Both the position numbers and the translations under genes were made by a program. 64,000 nt of DNA from Vitreoscilla stercoraria DSM 513. Its GTDB lineage: Bacteria; Pseudomonadota; Gammaproteobacteria; Burkholderiales; Neisseriaceae. Below the pieces are notes generated by a model. The model was not told where the DNA came from. It was given only the letters and a program-made list of their open reading frames with translations, and ran no database searches. How positions within the stretch are numbered: the first letter of the stretch is position 1; every line of letters starts with the position of its first letter. Positions 42,112-50,123 of this stretch are shown here, piece by piece. The DNA is taken from positions 1 to 64,000 of the forward strand of contig NZ_KB908019.1 of NCBI RefSeq assembly GCF_000382305.1, in the 5' to 3' direction.

Positions 42112-43002
42112 TTAACGTCTGCGAGCGGGTTTGGTGTTTTCAGGTGGCATCAAATCACGTCCAAAATGCATTTCAGGCAAATCGTCACTGTTAGGAAAGA
42201 CGGCTTTGATATACGAAGAGCGGCTCAATTCACGCATTAAAAATGGGACTTGTTGCATATCTTTGAAGACCAAATTCTTGCCGATGATTTGTGCGGTATA
42301 AGTGTATGGTGCTTGTCCGTCAAACACAAAAGTCACGTCACAAAACTGATTGCCACGTTCTCCGCAATCAATGTTTTTAGCGCGCGGCAAAGCCAAAACG
42401 GGTAAATCTTGGGTAGCATTTTTATGGATGCTTAAATAAGCGTGAGAAGCATCGCTAGAAGGCAAATACGTCTCGCCCTCTTTTTGCAGCCACGTATTCC
42501 AATTTTCAGGCGGCACTTGCTGTTCGGACAAATGTTGTTGCAGCAAAATCTTTTGGTCTTGGCGCATTTGTACTTGTGCCATTTGCCACAATGCGATGAC
42601 CAAAACACCTGTCACCAGCAAACATCCTAATAATAATAACCAATGCCAAGCACCCATACGTGGTTTGGGGCGTTCAGGTGAGCGCGCAGGTGTATAGGTA
42701 TGTGTGTGGGCTGACGTGGTGGCTTGATGGTGTTGGGCTAAAGCTTGCGTATGGGTCATAGGCAAAGTTTTTTGTTTGGACAGCTCTGTTTTCCAATCGG
42801 TGGTTAAGGTGCCTTTTTGCAAAGCTTGCTTGAGTGAGTGGTCATAAGCTTGGCGTAGATTGGTATTTAACAAATAAAAACGGGCACTTTGCACTACTGC
42901 ATCAGGCAGTTGTTGTGAGGATTCTGCGGCATCAATCGCTTGTTTTAATTCAGCATCTGAGGCAGTCGAAGAAACGTTTAAAACCGCATATAAATTCAGC
43001 AT
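42112..43002 (-). CDS. pseudo-J-domain membrane protein, paralog 2
   Basis: Protein of 296 residues. The N-terminus LNLYAVLNVSSTASDAELKQAIDAA ... ARFYLLNTNLRQAYDHSLKQA resembles helices I, II and IV of a J domain, again without HPD. A linker rich in Gln, His and Thr is followed by one membrane helix (WHWLLLLGCLLVTGVLVIAL, about 125-144). The C-terminal part has two cysteines (NIDCGERGNQFCDVTF) in the same place as paralog 1. It is the first gene of a minus-strand unit with rnz and paralog 1, and is divergent from the thi operon. Confidence 0.82.
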   Translation of the reverse strand: MLNLYAVLNVSSTASDAELKQAIDAAESSQQLPDAVVQSARFYLLNTNLRQAYDHSLKQALQKGTLTTDWKTELSKQKTLPMTHTQALAQHHQATTSAHTHTYTPARSPERPKPRMGAWHWLLLLGCLLVTGVLVIALWQMAQVQMRQDQKILLQQHLSEQQVPPENWNTWLQKEGETYLPSSDASHAYLSIHKNATQDLPVLALPRAKNIDCGERGNQFCDVTFVFDGQAPYTYTAQIIGKNLVFKDMQQVPFLMRELSRSSYIKAVFPNSDDLPEMHFGRDLMPPENTKPARRR

Positions 43003-43075
43003 TGTCGTTGCAGCAATCGTGAAAGTGATTAATCAAATAGACTGTTTGCTTAAGTGTAGGGCATACAGTGTAAAA

Positions 43076-43104
43076 CTGACAAGTTTTGAGCACAGTGTTA
43101 TAGT
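43076..43104 (+). promoter_or_regulatory. sigma-70 promoter of the thi operon
   Basis: CTGACA at 43076-43081 and TATAGT at 43099-43104 with a 17-bp spacer and TG one base before the -10 box (extended -10). It lies just upstream of the riboswitch. Confidence 0.75.
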
Positions 43105-43117
43105 GCGAAACATCACA

Positions 43118-43207
43118 TCGTTGCAGGGGAACGCCATTTGGGCGTTGAGAAAGATTTCGATCTGACCCTTTGAACCTGTCGGTTAATACCGGCGTAGGGA
43201 GCAAGCG
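43118..43207 (+). promoter_or_regulatory. TPP riboswitch (THI box)
   Basis: Core THI-box elements occur in order: TTGCAGGGGAACGCC, the complementary GGCGTTGAGA, then CTGACCCTTTGAACCTG, the hairpin CGGTTAATACCG, and GCGTAGGGAGCAAG closing helix P1. This binds thiamine pyrophosphate and shuts off the operon when it is plentiful. About 90 bases separate it from the thiM start. That gap holds a TTCAGGCCGCTT element (43232-43243) that could pair into an expression-platform hairpin with the upstream GAAAAGC. Confidence 0.93.
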
Positions 43208-43295
43208 TCTTGAATCTGAAAAGCAAGGCTTTTCAGGCCGCTTTACTCACCACTGAACGGTGTTGGTTTTTGAACTTCTCAAAAGGACAACCAAC

Positions 43296-44054
43296 ATGGG
43301 TTTATATCATATTCGCCAACACGCACCTTTGGTGCATTGTATCAGCAACATTGTCGTTGCCAATTTCAAAGCCAATGGATTGCTCGCCATTGGCGCATCT
43401 CCTGTGATGGCTGATGCGCCTGAAGAAGTGGCGCAAATGGTTGCCATTGCAGGTGCTTTGTCTATCAATATGGGTACACTCAATTCTGAGTCTGTCAAAG
43501 CCATGCTCGCTGCAGGTATCGCTGCCAATAATTTGGGCGTGCCGGTCGTATTTGACCCTGTTGGTGCAGGCGCCACCGAATTTCGCCGTACCACCACAGA
43601 GCGCATCATGCAGCAAGTTAAATTGGCGGTATTGCGTTGCAATATCGGTGAATTGGCAGCCGTGGCGGGCGTTGCATGGCAGCAAAAAGGCGTGGACGCA
43701 GGCGAGGGCGACATTGATACCATCACTTTGGCCAAACAAGTGGCAACACAATATCAAACTGTGGTGGCTGTGACAGGCGAAGTCGACATAGTCACCGATG
43801 GTGAGCGTGTGCTTGAAATTGCTGGCGGCAGCACTTTAACGCCACAAGTGACGGGAACGGGTTGTTTGCTCAGTGCGGTAGTGGCGGCGAGTTTGGTTGG
43901 CGCTGACAATGCACTAGAGGCAACCGCTTCGGTATTGCAAGACTATAAACGTGTGGCGGAACAAGCCGCAGCGGCATCCCATCAAGCAGTGGGCAGTTTT
44001 CAAGTGGCATTTTTGAATGCATTGCAACAGATTTCAACAGAGATAACAGCATGA
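43296..44054 (+). CDS. thiM: hydroxyethylthiazole kinase
   Basis: Salvage kinase of 252 residues that phosphorylates the thiazole moiety of thiamine. Signatures are HIRQHAPLVHCISNIVVANFKANGLLAIGASPVMADAPEEV, LSINMGTLN, PVVFDPVGAGAT, NIGELAAVAG and VTGTGCLLSAVVAASL with the catalytic Cys. The start at 43296 has AAGGA upstream; a frame opening at 43260 would put the start before that site. It is the first gene after the TPP riboswitch and overlaps thiD by four bases. Confidence 0.95.
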   Translation: MGLYHIRQHAPLVHCISNIVVANFKANGLLAIGASPVMADAPEEVAQMVAIAGALSINMGTLNSESVKAMLAAGIAANNLGVPVVFDPVGAGATEFRRTTTERIMQQVKLAVLRCNIGELAAVAGVAWQQKGVDAGEGDIDTITLAKQVATQYQTVVAVTGEVDIVTDGERVLEIAGGSTLTPQVTGTGCLLSAVVAASLVGADNALEATASVLQDYKRVAEQAAAASHQAVGSFQVAFLNALQQISTEITA

Positions 44055-44872
44055 ACGTGGTGATGACGGTTGCAGGTTCGGACAGTGGCGGCGGCGCAGG
44101 CATACAAGCGGATTTGAAGACGTTTCAAGAATTGGGTGTGTTTGGCACTTCAGTTGTCACCGCTTTGACCGCGCAAAATACGTTGGGCGTGCATGGCGTG
44201 CATGCGGCGCCTGCAGATTTTGTGTTGGCACAATTGGATGCTGTTTTAAGCGATTTGGATGTCAAAGCCATCAAAACAGGTATGTTGTTTTCTGCCGACA
44301 TCATCCAAACCGTTGCCAAGCGTTTGCAAGACTTTGAAGGCATGTTGATTGTTGACCCTGTGATGATTGCCAAAGGTGGTGCATCGCTGTTGCAACAACA
44401 AGCGGTTGAAGCGATGCGCACTGATTTATTGCCATTGGCCACGGTGTTAACGCCGAATGTGCCAGAAGCAGAAGTATTGAGCGGCCTGAAAATTGAAACG
44501 GTCGAAGACATGGCTAAAGCCGCAGAAGTATTGCTGGGCTTTGGGGTGAAAAATGTGGTGATGAAAGGCGGTCACAGCCAAGAAAAAGCTGCGCGTGACC
44601 ATGTATTTTTAGCCGACGGTCGCCGTTTTAGCATGGCAACCGAACGCATCAACAGCCCAAACACACATGGCACAGGCTGCACATTTTCAGCGGCATTGAC
44701 CGCATTTTTGGCGCAAGGCTTTGGCATGCCTGAAGCGATGGTCGAAGCCAAACGCTTTATTCATTTGGGCATTGTGCATGATATCCATTTGGGTCATGGA
44801 CACGGTCCGACCAACCATCGTGCTTATCGTCAGCAACAAGGACAATGTGAGGTTGAATGTGTTTGGGCGTGA
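44051..44872 (+). CDS. thiD: hydroxymethylpyrimidine / phosphomethylpyrimidine kinase
   Basis: Kinase of 273 residues that phosphorylates HMP and HMP-P in pyrimidine-moiety synthesis or salvage. Features are VAGSDSGGGAGIQADLKTF, VVTALTAQNTLGVHGVH, KTGMLFSADII, VVDPVMIAKGG-type sequence, LTPNVPEAEVL, VVMKGGHS and the anion hole NTHGTGCTFSAAL. It is coupled to thiM (ATGA). Its C-terminal His-rich tail (HDIHLGHGHGPTNH) is common in bacterial ThiD. A GAGCGGCCTGAA element lies inside at 44479-44490. Confidence 0.95.
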   Translation: MNVVMTVAGSDSGGGAGIQADLKTFQELGVFGTSVVTALTAQNTLGVHGVHAAPADFVLAQLDAVLSDLDVKAIKTGMLFSADIIQTVAKRLQDFEGMLIVDPVMIAKGGASLLQQQAVEAMRTDLLPLATVLTPNVPEAEVLSGLKIETVEDMAKAAEVLLGFGVKNVVMKGGHSQEKAARDHVFLADGRRFSMATERINSPNTHGTGCTFSAALTAFLAQGFGMPEAMVEAKRFIHLGIVHDIHLGHGHGPTNHRAYRQQQGQCEVECVWA

Positions 44873-45497
44873 AAATTTAAAACTGTATTTCATCATGGGC
44901 AGCCAAGATGTGGATGGGCGTCCTGAACAGGCTTTGCAAGTGTTGAAAAATGCTTTAATAGACGGCATCACCTTGTTTCAATGGCGTGAAAAAGGGGTTG
45001 GTAGCTTGCAAAATCAGCCTGAAGCGTATGAACAATTTGCGTGCGCTTGTTTGGCTTTGTGTCGTGAACATGCTGTGCCGTTCATTGTGAATGACGATGT
45101 GGCGTTGGCGTTGAAGCTTCATGCGGATGGCGTGCACATTGGTCAAGATGATGCCCATGTCGCGGCAACGCGTGCGTTGATTGGCAACAAAATTTTGGGC
45201 GTGTCGGCACACAGCGTCGAAGAAGTGGCCAGCGCCATGGCAATGGGCGCAGATTATGTGGGTTTGGGACCGATTTACCCTACTGTTTCTAAAATGGATG
45301 CCAATGCACCAACGGGCTTGGTGTGGCTCAAACAAGCGCGTGCGGCTTTTCCAGATGTGGCGATGGTGGCCATTGGAGGGATTAATTTGGAGCGGGCACC
45401 TGAGGTGTTTGCTGCGGGCGCAGATGGCATTGCGGTGATTTCTGCCATTTGTCGCCATCGTGATTTTGTGCGGGATTTTTATCAATTGGGCGTGTGA
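44859..45497 (+). CDS. thiE: thiamine phosphate synthase
   Basis: TIM-barrel enzyme of about 212 residues that joins HMP-PP and thiazole phosphate. Recognisable parts are LYFIMGSQD, ITLFQWREKG, FIVNDDVALALKLHADGVHIGQDD, LGVSAHSVEEV, ADYVGLGPIYPTVSKMDA and VAIGGINLERAPEVFAAGADGIAVISAI. No ATG is suitable. GTG 44859, with GAGG at 44849-44852, is preferred, with GTG 44847 and TTG 44853 as alternatives. It overlaps the thiD end by 14 bases. It completes a thiM-thiD-thiE unit under one riboswitch. Confidence 0.94.
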   Translation: MFGRENLKLYFIMGSQDVDGRPEQALQVLKNALIDGITLFQWREKGVGSLQNQPEAYEQFACACLALCREHAVPFIVNDDVALALKLHADGVHIGQDDAHVAATRALIGNKILGVSAHSVEEVASAMAMGADYVGLGPIYPTVSKMDANAPTGLVWLKQARAAFPDVAMVAIGGINLERAPEVFAAGADGIAVISAICRHRDFVRDFYQLGV

Positions 45498-45507
45498 ATG
45501 CACGATG

Positions 45508-45547
45508 AAAACAAGCGTCCTGTAAATCTTACAGGACGCTTGTTTTT
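45508..45547 (+). terminator. DUS palindrome terminator after thiE
   Basis: Complementary 18-base arms (AAAACAAGCGTCCTGTAA) separated by three bases, with a T6 run, 10 bases after the thiE stop. Confidence 0.88.
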
Positions 45548-45630
45548 TATGCTGCGGTGCTTTTTCACAGCAGCCAATTGAAAGTGGTTATAATGCTTGC
45601 TTAAATATATCGAGTTATAAAGGAAGTATT

Positions 45631-46299
45631 GTGGCTAAAGCTCATTATCCTCATCCTATTTTGGCACGCGAAGGTTGGCCGTTTATTGCGGTTACTTTGA
45701 TTGCCAGTTTGATAATCACGTGTTTGTTTGGTGCGTGGTCGTTGCCGTTTTGGTTGATTACCATATTTGTGGTGCAATTTTTCCGCGATCCTGCACGCGA
45801 AACACCTACTCATGACGCACATGCCATCACCAGCCCAGCTGACGGTCGCATTGTGGTGGTTGAAAAAACCCAAGACCCTTATCGCCAATGTGAAGCTTTG
45901 AAAATCAGCGTGTTCATGAATGTGTTCAATGTGCATTCGAATCGTTCACCGATTGAAGGCAAGGTTGAGAAAGTAGAATATTTTCCAGGCTTGTTTGTGA
46001 ATGCTGATTTGGACAAAGCCAGTTTGGAAAACGAGCGCAATGCGGTTTTGATGCACACCGATACGGGTCACAAAATTACGTTTGTCCAAGTAGCAGGTTT
46101 GGTGGCGCGTCGCATTTTGTGTTACACCAAAGCCACAGACCGTTTGTATCGTGGTCAGCGTTATGGTTTTATCCGTTTTGGTTCACGCGTGGACTTGTAT
46201 TTGCCTGTGGATGCACAAGCGCAAGTGACGATTGGTCAAAAAGTGTCGGCCTCAACAACCGTCTTGGCACGTTTGCCTGAACAAAGCCGTCCTGAATAA
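45631..46299 (+). CDS. psd: phosphatidylserine decarboxylase proenzyme
   Basis: Makes phosphatidylethanolamine, the main membrane lipid. The 222 residues start at GTG 45631 after AAGGAAG. There is an N-terminal membrane segment (WPFIAVTLIASLIITCLFGAW). Other signs are FFRDPARETP, ITSPADGRIVVVEK, ISVFMNVFNVHSNRSPIEGKV and the self-cleavage site RFGSRVDLY, where Gly184-Ser185 is split to form the pyruvoyl group. It is the short (type II) form. It overlaps hflX by one base (TAATG) and is near pssA, the preceding enzyme of the pathway. Confidence 0.94.
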   Translation: MAKAHYPHPILAREGWPFIAVTLIASLIITCLFGAWSLPFWLITIFVVQFFRDPARETPTHDAHAITSPADGRIVVVEKTQDPYRQCEALKISVFMNVFNVHSNRSPIEGKVEKVEYFPGLFVNADLDKASLENERNAVLMHTDTGHKITFVQVAGLVARRILCYTKATDRLYRGQRYGFIRFGSRVDLYLPVDAQAQVTIGQKVSASTTVLARLPEQSRPE

Positions 46300-47450
46300 T
46301 GGCTAAACTTCACAAAGACATTGATGCCAGCGACAAGCGTCCTGAACGCATTGTGTTGTTGGCAGTCGATTTCACCGATTTTGGTGGCAATCGTGTCGTG
46401 CGTCAAAACGACTTTCAGGCCGCTGTGGCCGAAGCCAAAGAGCTTATCAAAGCCACAGGCGGCGAGTTGGTCGAAACCTTGACTTGCCAAAAAGACAAGC
46501 CCAATGCTGCTTTGTTCGTTGGCAGTGGTAAGGCTGAGGAAGTGGCGGATTTGGTGACGCAGTTTGAAGCGAATTTGGTGGTGGTCAATCACCCGTTGTC
46601 ACCCACGCAAGAGCGCAATTTGGAAAAAGCATGCCAATGTCGAGTCATAGACCGAGTGGGCTTGATTTTGGATATTTTTGCGCAGCGAGCGCGCACGCAA
46701 GAAGGCAAATTGCAAGTGGAATTGGCACAATTGACGCATTTGTCGAGCCGTTTGGTGCGAGGTTATGGGCATTTGCAAAGCCAAAAAGGCGGTATTGGCA
46801 TGAAAGGTCCGGGTGAAACGCAGTTGGAAACCGACCGCCGTTTGATCGGCAGCAAAATCACCCGCTTGAAACAACAATTGCAGCAAGTCAAACAACAACG
46901 CCAAACCCAGCGCAAAAGCCGTTATCGCAATGGTACACCAACGTTTGCCTTGGTCGGTTATACCAATGCAGGCAAGTCCAGTTTGTTCAATCGTTTGACC
47001 AAGGCGGAAGTATTGGCCAAAGACCAATTGTTTGCCACTTTGGATACGACTGCTCGGCGTTTGTTTTTGGCACCTCCGAATGTGAACGTGGTCTTAACCG
47101 ATACAGTGGGTTTTGTACGTGATTTGCCGCACAGCTTGGTTGAAGCATTTGCCGCGACGCTCGAAGAAACGGCACAAGCGGATGTGTTGTTACACGTGGT
47201 GGATCGTTCGCATCCTGAATGGTCACGCCAAATTGATGATGTCAATGAAGTGTTGAAACAAATCAAGGCAGATGATATTCCAACTTTATTGGTATTGAAT
47301 AAAATTGATTTGTTGCCTCAGAATAATGTGTTGCCTGAAGGCGCTGTGGTCGATGCCAAAGGTGAGGTGGTCGCAATGCATGTTTCGGTGCAAAGCGGGG
47401 CAGGCTTGTCTGATTTGCGTGCTTGGATGACAGAAAAAGCGCAGGCTTAA
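46299..47450 (+). CDS. hflX: ribosome-dissociating GTPase HflX
   Basis: GTPase of 383 residues that splits stalled or heat-damaged 70S ribosomes. It has the N-terminal HflX domain (VNHPLSPTQERNLEKACQCRVIDR, ILDIFAQRARTQEGKLQVELAQL), the linker GHLQSQKGGIGMKGPGETQLE, then the G domain GYTNAGKSSLFN (about 221), ATLDTTAR, DTVGFVRDLPH and NKIDLL. A DUS-type AAGCGTCCTGAA near the start (46335-46346) encodes Lys-Arg-Pro-Glu. It is translationally coupled to psd and followed 15 bases later by pssA. Confidence 0.95.
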   Translation: MAKLHKDIDASDKRPERIVLLAVDFTDFGGNRVVRQNDFQAAVAEAKELIKATGGELVETLTCQKDKPNAALFVGSGKAEEVADLVTQFEANLVVVNHPLSPTQERNLEKACQCRVIDRVGLILDIFAQRARTQEGKLQVELAQLTHLSSRLVRGYGHLQSQKGGIGMKGPGETQLETDRRLIGSKITRLKQQLQQVKQQRQTQRKSRYRNGTPTFALVGYTNAGKSSLFNRLTKAEVLAKDQLFATLDTTARRLFLAPPNVNVVLTDTVGFVRDLPHSLVEAFAATLEETAQADVLLHVVDRSHPEWSRQIDDVNEVLKQIKADDIPTLLVLNKIDLLPQNNVLPEGAVVDAKGEVVAMHVSVQSGAGLSDLRAWMTEKAQA

Positions 47451-47465
47451 TGAAGGATGAATGGG

Positions 47466-48269
47466 ATGGAAACAGAAAAAGAAACCATAACACAGACACA
47501 AGAAGTCGATATATCAGAACCAGAAGAAGTCAGACAAAAACGTTTGCGTGACAATGCCATTTATTTGCTACCGAATGCGTTCACAATTGCTGCTTTGTTT
47601 GCTGCATTTCAAGCCATTATTTTGGCGACGGTGCATGATAAATTTGAATTGGCGGCCATTTATGTGTTTGCCTCGATGATTTTGGATGGCATGGATGGGC
47701 GTGTGGCGCGCATGACCAATAGCCAATCGGCTTTTGGTGAGCAAATGGACAGCTTGGCGGACATGGTCAGTTTTGGTGTTGCGCCTGCTTTGATTGCGTA
47801 CAAATGGCAATTGTATGAGTTTGGTCATTTGGGCTTGGCGATTGCTTTCATTTATTGCGCTTGTGCAGGCTTGCGCTTGGCTTTGTTCAATACCATGATC
47901 GGCAAGGCTGATAAGCGTTGGTTTATTGGTATTCCAAGTCCAACCGCCGCAGCTTTGATTGCAGGCTTGGTGTGGGTGCATCATGGCTTTGAAAGCATTC
48001 CGGGCATTGCTTATATTTGTTTGGCTTTGACGTTGTTTGCAGGTTTGTCGATGATTGTGCAAATTCCATTTTGGAGTTTCAAAGAGTTTGGACCTTTGCG
48101 CCAAGAGCCTTATTGGGCCATGTTGCTGATTGTTTGTATCATTTTGTTGATTTGGTGGAAACCAGCTTTGGTGTTGTTTTTGATGTTCTTGGCTTACAGT
48201 TGTTCGGGCTATGTGGTGTGGATTTTAAAACGCATGAAGAAAAAATCAGCAACACCTGCTGCAATGTAA
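47466..48269 (+). CDS. pssA: CDP-diacylglycerol-serine O-phosphatidyltransferase
   Basis: Membrane enzyme of 267 residues that makes phosphatidylserine. It has the CDP-alcohol phosphotransferase signature, DGMDGRVARMTNSQSAFGEQ followed by MDSLAD, with all Asp/Gly/Arg positions present, and about seven hydrophobic segments. This is the integral (type II) PssA. The start at 47466 is nine bases after GAAGG; the ATG at 47457 directly abuts that site. The product feeds Psd, encoded two genes upstream. Confidence 0.93.
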   Translation: METEKETITQTQEVDISEPEEVRQKRLRDNAIYLLPNAFTIAALFAAFQAIILATVHDKFELAAIYVFASMILDGMDGRVARMTNSQSAFGEQMDSLADMVSFGVAPALIAYKWQLYEFGHLGLAIAFIYCACAGLRLALFNTMIGKADKRWFIGIPSPTAAALIAGLVWVHHGFESIPGIAYICLALTLFAGLSMIVQIPFWSFKEFGPLRQEPYWAMLLIVCIILLIWWKPALVLFLMFLAYSCSGYVVWILKRMKKKSATPAAM

Positions 48270-48271
48270 AT

Positions 48272-48305
48272 AAAAAGCGTCCTGTAATTTACAGGACGCT
48301 TTTTT
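48272..48305. terminator. DUS palindrome terminator after pssA
   Basis: AAAAAGCGTCCTGTAA and its complement, arms almost touching, with a T-run on the plus strand and an A-run on the other. It lies between convergent genes and can serve both. Confidence 0.88.
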
Positions 48306-48328
48306 GTTGGCGTTAATAAAATGGGAAT

Positions 48329-48790
48329 TTACCACCAAGCCAAAGGATCTATCGGTTTGCGCTCGTTGAATTTGATAAAACCCATGATGCAGCGATACAC
48401 ATACCAAACAAATACCAAAGGCAAAATCAACAAGCCAATTATAATGGGCGTGGTTATGAAACCCACGCATGACGCGGCAAAAGCAATCCAAAATGTCCGA
48501 ATCAAAAAGGTAATGTGGTCAGCATACACGGTGCTTTCTAAATCATTGCGTTTGACATATGCCATGATGACACCGATTAAGGCGCTCAAACCTGTGACCA
48601 CACCAATGGCAAACAAAATGTAAATAATCAACACATATTGACGCGCTTCGGCTGAATCGCTGCTTGGGTCATGAGGCGGATTTTGATAAGTTGTTTGGGA
48701 CGGCTCAGGCGTGGGTGTGACGCTTTGATGTTTGTCTAAACTGATGCTCGATGGTTTGGATTCAGAAGGGTTGGGTTCATGACTGCTCAT
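48329..48790 (-). CDS. small membrane protein (DUF4870-like topology)
   Basis: Protein of 153 residues from ATG 48790, with AGGAG seven bases upstream. Residues 1-55 are a disordered Pro/Ser/Glu-rich cytoplasmic tail. Then come two or three hydrophobic segments: YVLIIYILFAIGVVTGLSALIG, a charged loop, and FWIAFAASCVGFITTPIIIGLLILPLVFVWYVYR. The plan and the final MGFIKFNERKPIDP resemble DUF4870-type and related hypothetical membrane proteins of Neisseriaceae. No function is assigned. Confidence 0.78.
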   Translation of the reverse strand: MSSHEPNPSESKPSSISLDKHQSVTPTPEPSQTTYQNPPHDPSSDSAEARQYVLIIYILFAIGVVTGLSALIGVIMAYVKRNDLESTVYADHITFLIRTFWIAFAASCVGFITTPIIIGLLILPLVFVWYVYRCIMGFIKFNERKPIDPLAWW

Positions 48791-48958
48791 AACAATACTC
48801 CTAATCGGGTTAAGTGACACATTGAGTCAGGCATTTTGAGACATGTGTCTGAACAAAGTTTGGATTTTCTATCAACATCTTTGTGTGAACTCAGCCATTA
48901 TTAAACCATCTTTGGCTATAATCAGGCATCTTATTAAAAATTTTTTGTGATGGTGGAC

Positions 48959-50020
48959 ATGACCGAATTGAAAAACGACGTGTTTTTACGTGCTTTGTTA
49001 AAGCAAGAGGTGGAATACACACCAGTGTGGATGATGCGCCAAGCAGGTCGTTATTTGCCTGAATACCGTGCGACACGTGCGCAAGCGGGTGACTTTTTGT
49101 CTTTGTGTAAAAACACCGAATTGGCAACCGAAGTCACCATACAGCCTTTGGAACGGTTTGATTTGGATGCGGCGATTTTGTTTTCAGACATCCTGACCAT
49201 TCCCGATGCGATGGGCTTGGGTTTGTATTTTGCTGAAGGTGAAGGTCCTAAGTTTGAGCGTCCTGTAAGAACCGAAGCCGATGTTTTGGCTTTGGAAGTG
49301 ATGGACATGCACAAACTGCAATACGTCACCGATGCCGTTTCCAGCATCCGCAAAGCCTTGAATGGGCGAGTGCCATTGATTGGTTTTTCAGGCAGCCCGT
49401 TTACTTTGGCGTGTTATATGATTGAAGGCGGCTCTAGCAAAGAATTTCGCACTATCAAAACCATGATGTATCAGCGTCCTGATTTGTTGCATCGCGTGTT
49501 GGATGTATTGGCTGATTCAGTTATCGTTTATTTGAATACGCAAATTGATGCAGGTGCGCAAGCGGTACAAATTTTTGATACTTGGGGCGGGGTGTTGAGT
49601 GAAACGGCTTATCAAAACTTCTCGTTGCGTTATATGCAAAAAATTGTGGCGGGCTTGAAACGCGAATCTGAAGGTCGCCAAGTGCCAGTGATTGTGTTTA
49701 CCAAAGGCGGCGGTTTGTGGCTTGAAAAAATGGCAGACATCGGTGCCGATGCTTTGGGTTTGGATTGGACGGTGAATTTGAGCCAAGCCAAAGCGCGTGT
49801 GGGCGACAAAGTGGCTTTGCAAGGCAATTTTGATCCGTTTGCTTTGTTTGGTACGCCTGAGTTGATTGAGTCAGAAGTGGCGCGCATTTTGGCAGAGTTT
49901 GGAACAGGTTCTGGGCATGTGTTCAATTTGGGTCATGGCATCAACCAATTTACCCATCCTGAACATGCAAAGATTTTAATCGATAGCGTGCACCAGTTGT
50001 CGCGTGCTTACCACGATTGA
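48959..50020 (+). CDS. hemE: uroporphyrinogen decarboxylase
   Basis: Haem-pathway enzyme of about 353 residues that turns uroporphyrinogen III into coproporphyrinogen III. The N-terminus MTELKNDVFLRALLKQ, then TPVWMMRQAGRYLPEYR, holds the substrate-binding Arg residues. Further parts are ILFSDILTIPDAMGLGL with the catalytic Asp, GFSGSPFTLACYMIEGG, FDTWGG and FNLGHGINQFTHPEH. In-frame starts lie at GTG 48947, ATG 48950 and ATG 48959; the last matches the family. TATAAT at 48917-48922 may be the -10 box. A DUS-like AGCGTCCTGTAA lies inside near 49258. Confidence 0.95.
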   Translation: MTELKNDVFLRALLKQEVEYTPVWMMRQAGRYLPEYRATRAQAGDFLSLCKNTELATEVTIQPLERFDLDAAILFSDILTIPDAMGLGLYFAEGEGPKFERPVRTEADVLALEVMDMHKLQYVTDAVSSIRKALNGRVPLIGFSGSPFTLACYMIEGGSSKEFRTIKTMMYQRPDLLHRVLDVLADSVIVYLNTQIDAGAQAVQIFDTWGGVLSETAYQNFSLRYMQKIVAGLKRESEGRQVPVIVFTKGGGLWLEKMADIGADALGLDWTVNLSQAKARVGDKVALQGNFDPFALFGTPELIESEVARILAEFGTGSGHVFNLGHGINQFTHPEHAKILIDSVHQLSRAYHD

Positions 50021-50034
50021 TTGCATCATGTTTC

Positions 50035-50069
50035 AAGCGTCCTGTAAAAAGTTTACAGGACGCTTTTTT
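50035..50069 (+). terminator. DUS palindrome terminator after hemE
   Basis: AAGCGTCCTGTAAA and its complement around a short A-rich loop, followed by a T-run, 14 bases after the hemE stop. Confidence 0.88.
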
Positions 50070-50123
50070 ATGGGTTTAGAATGCTGACACCATTATTGGT
50101 TGGGAATTGTCAGGGGAACAAGT

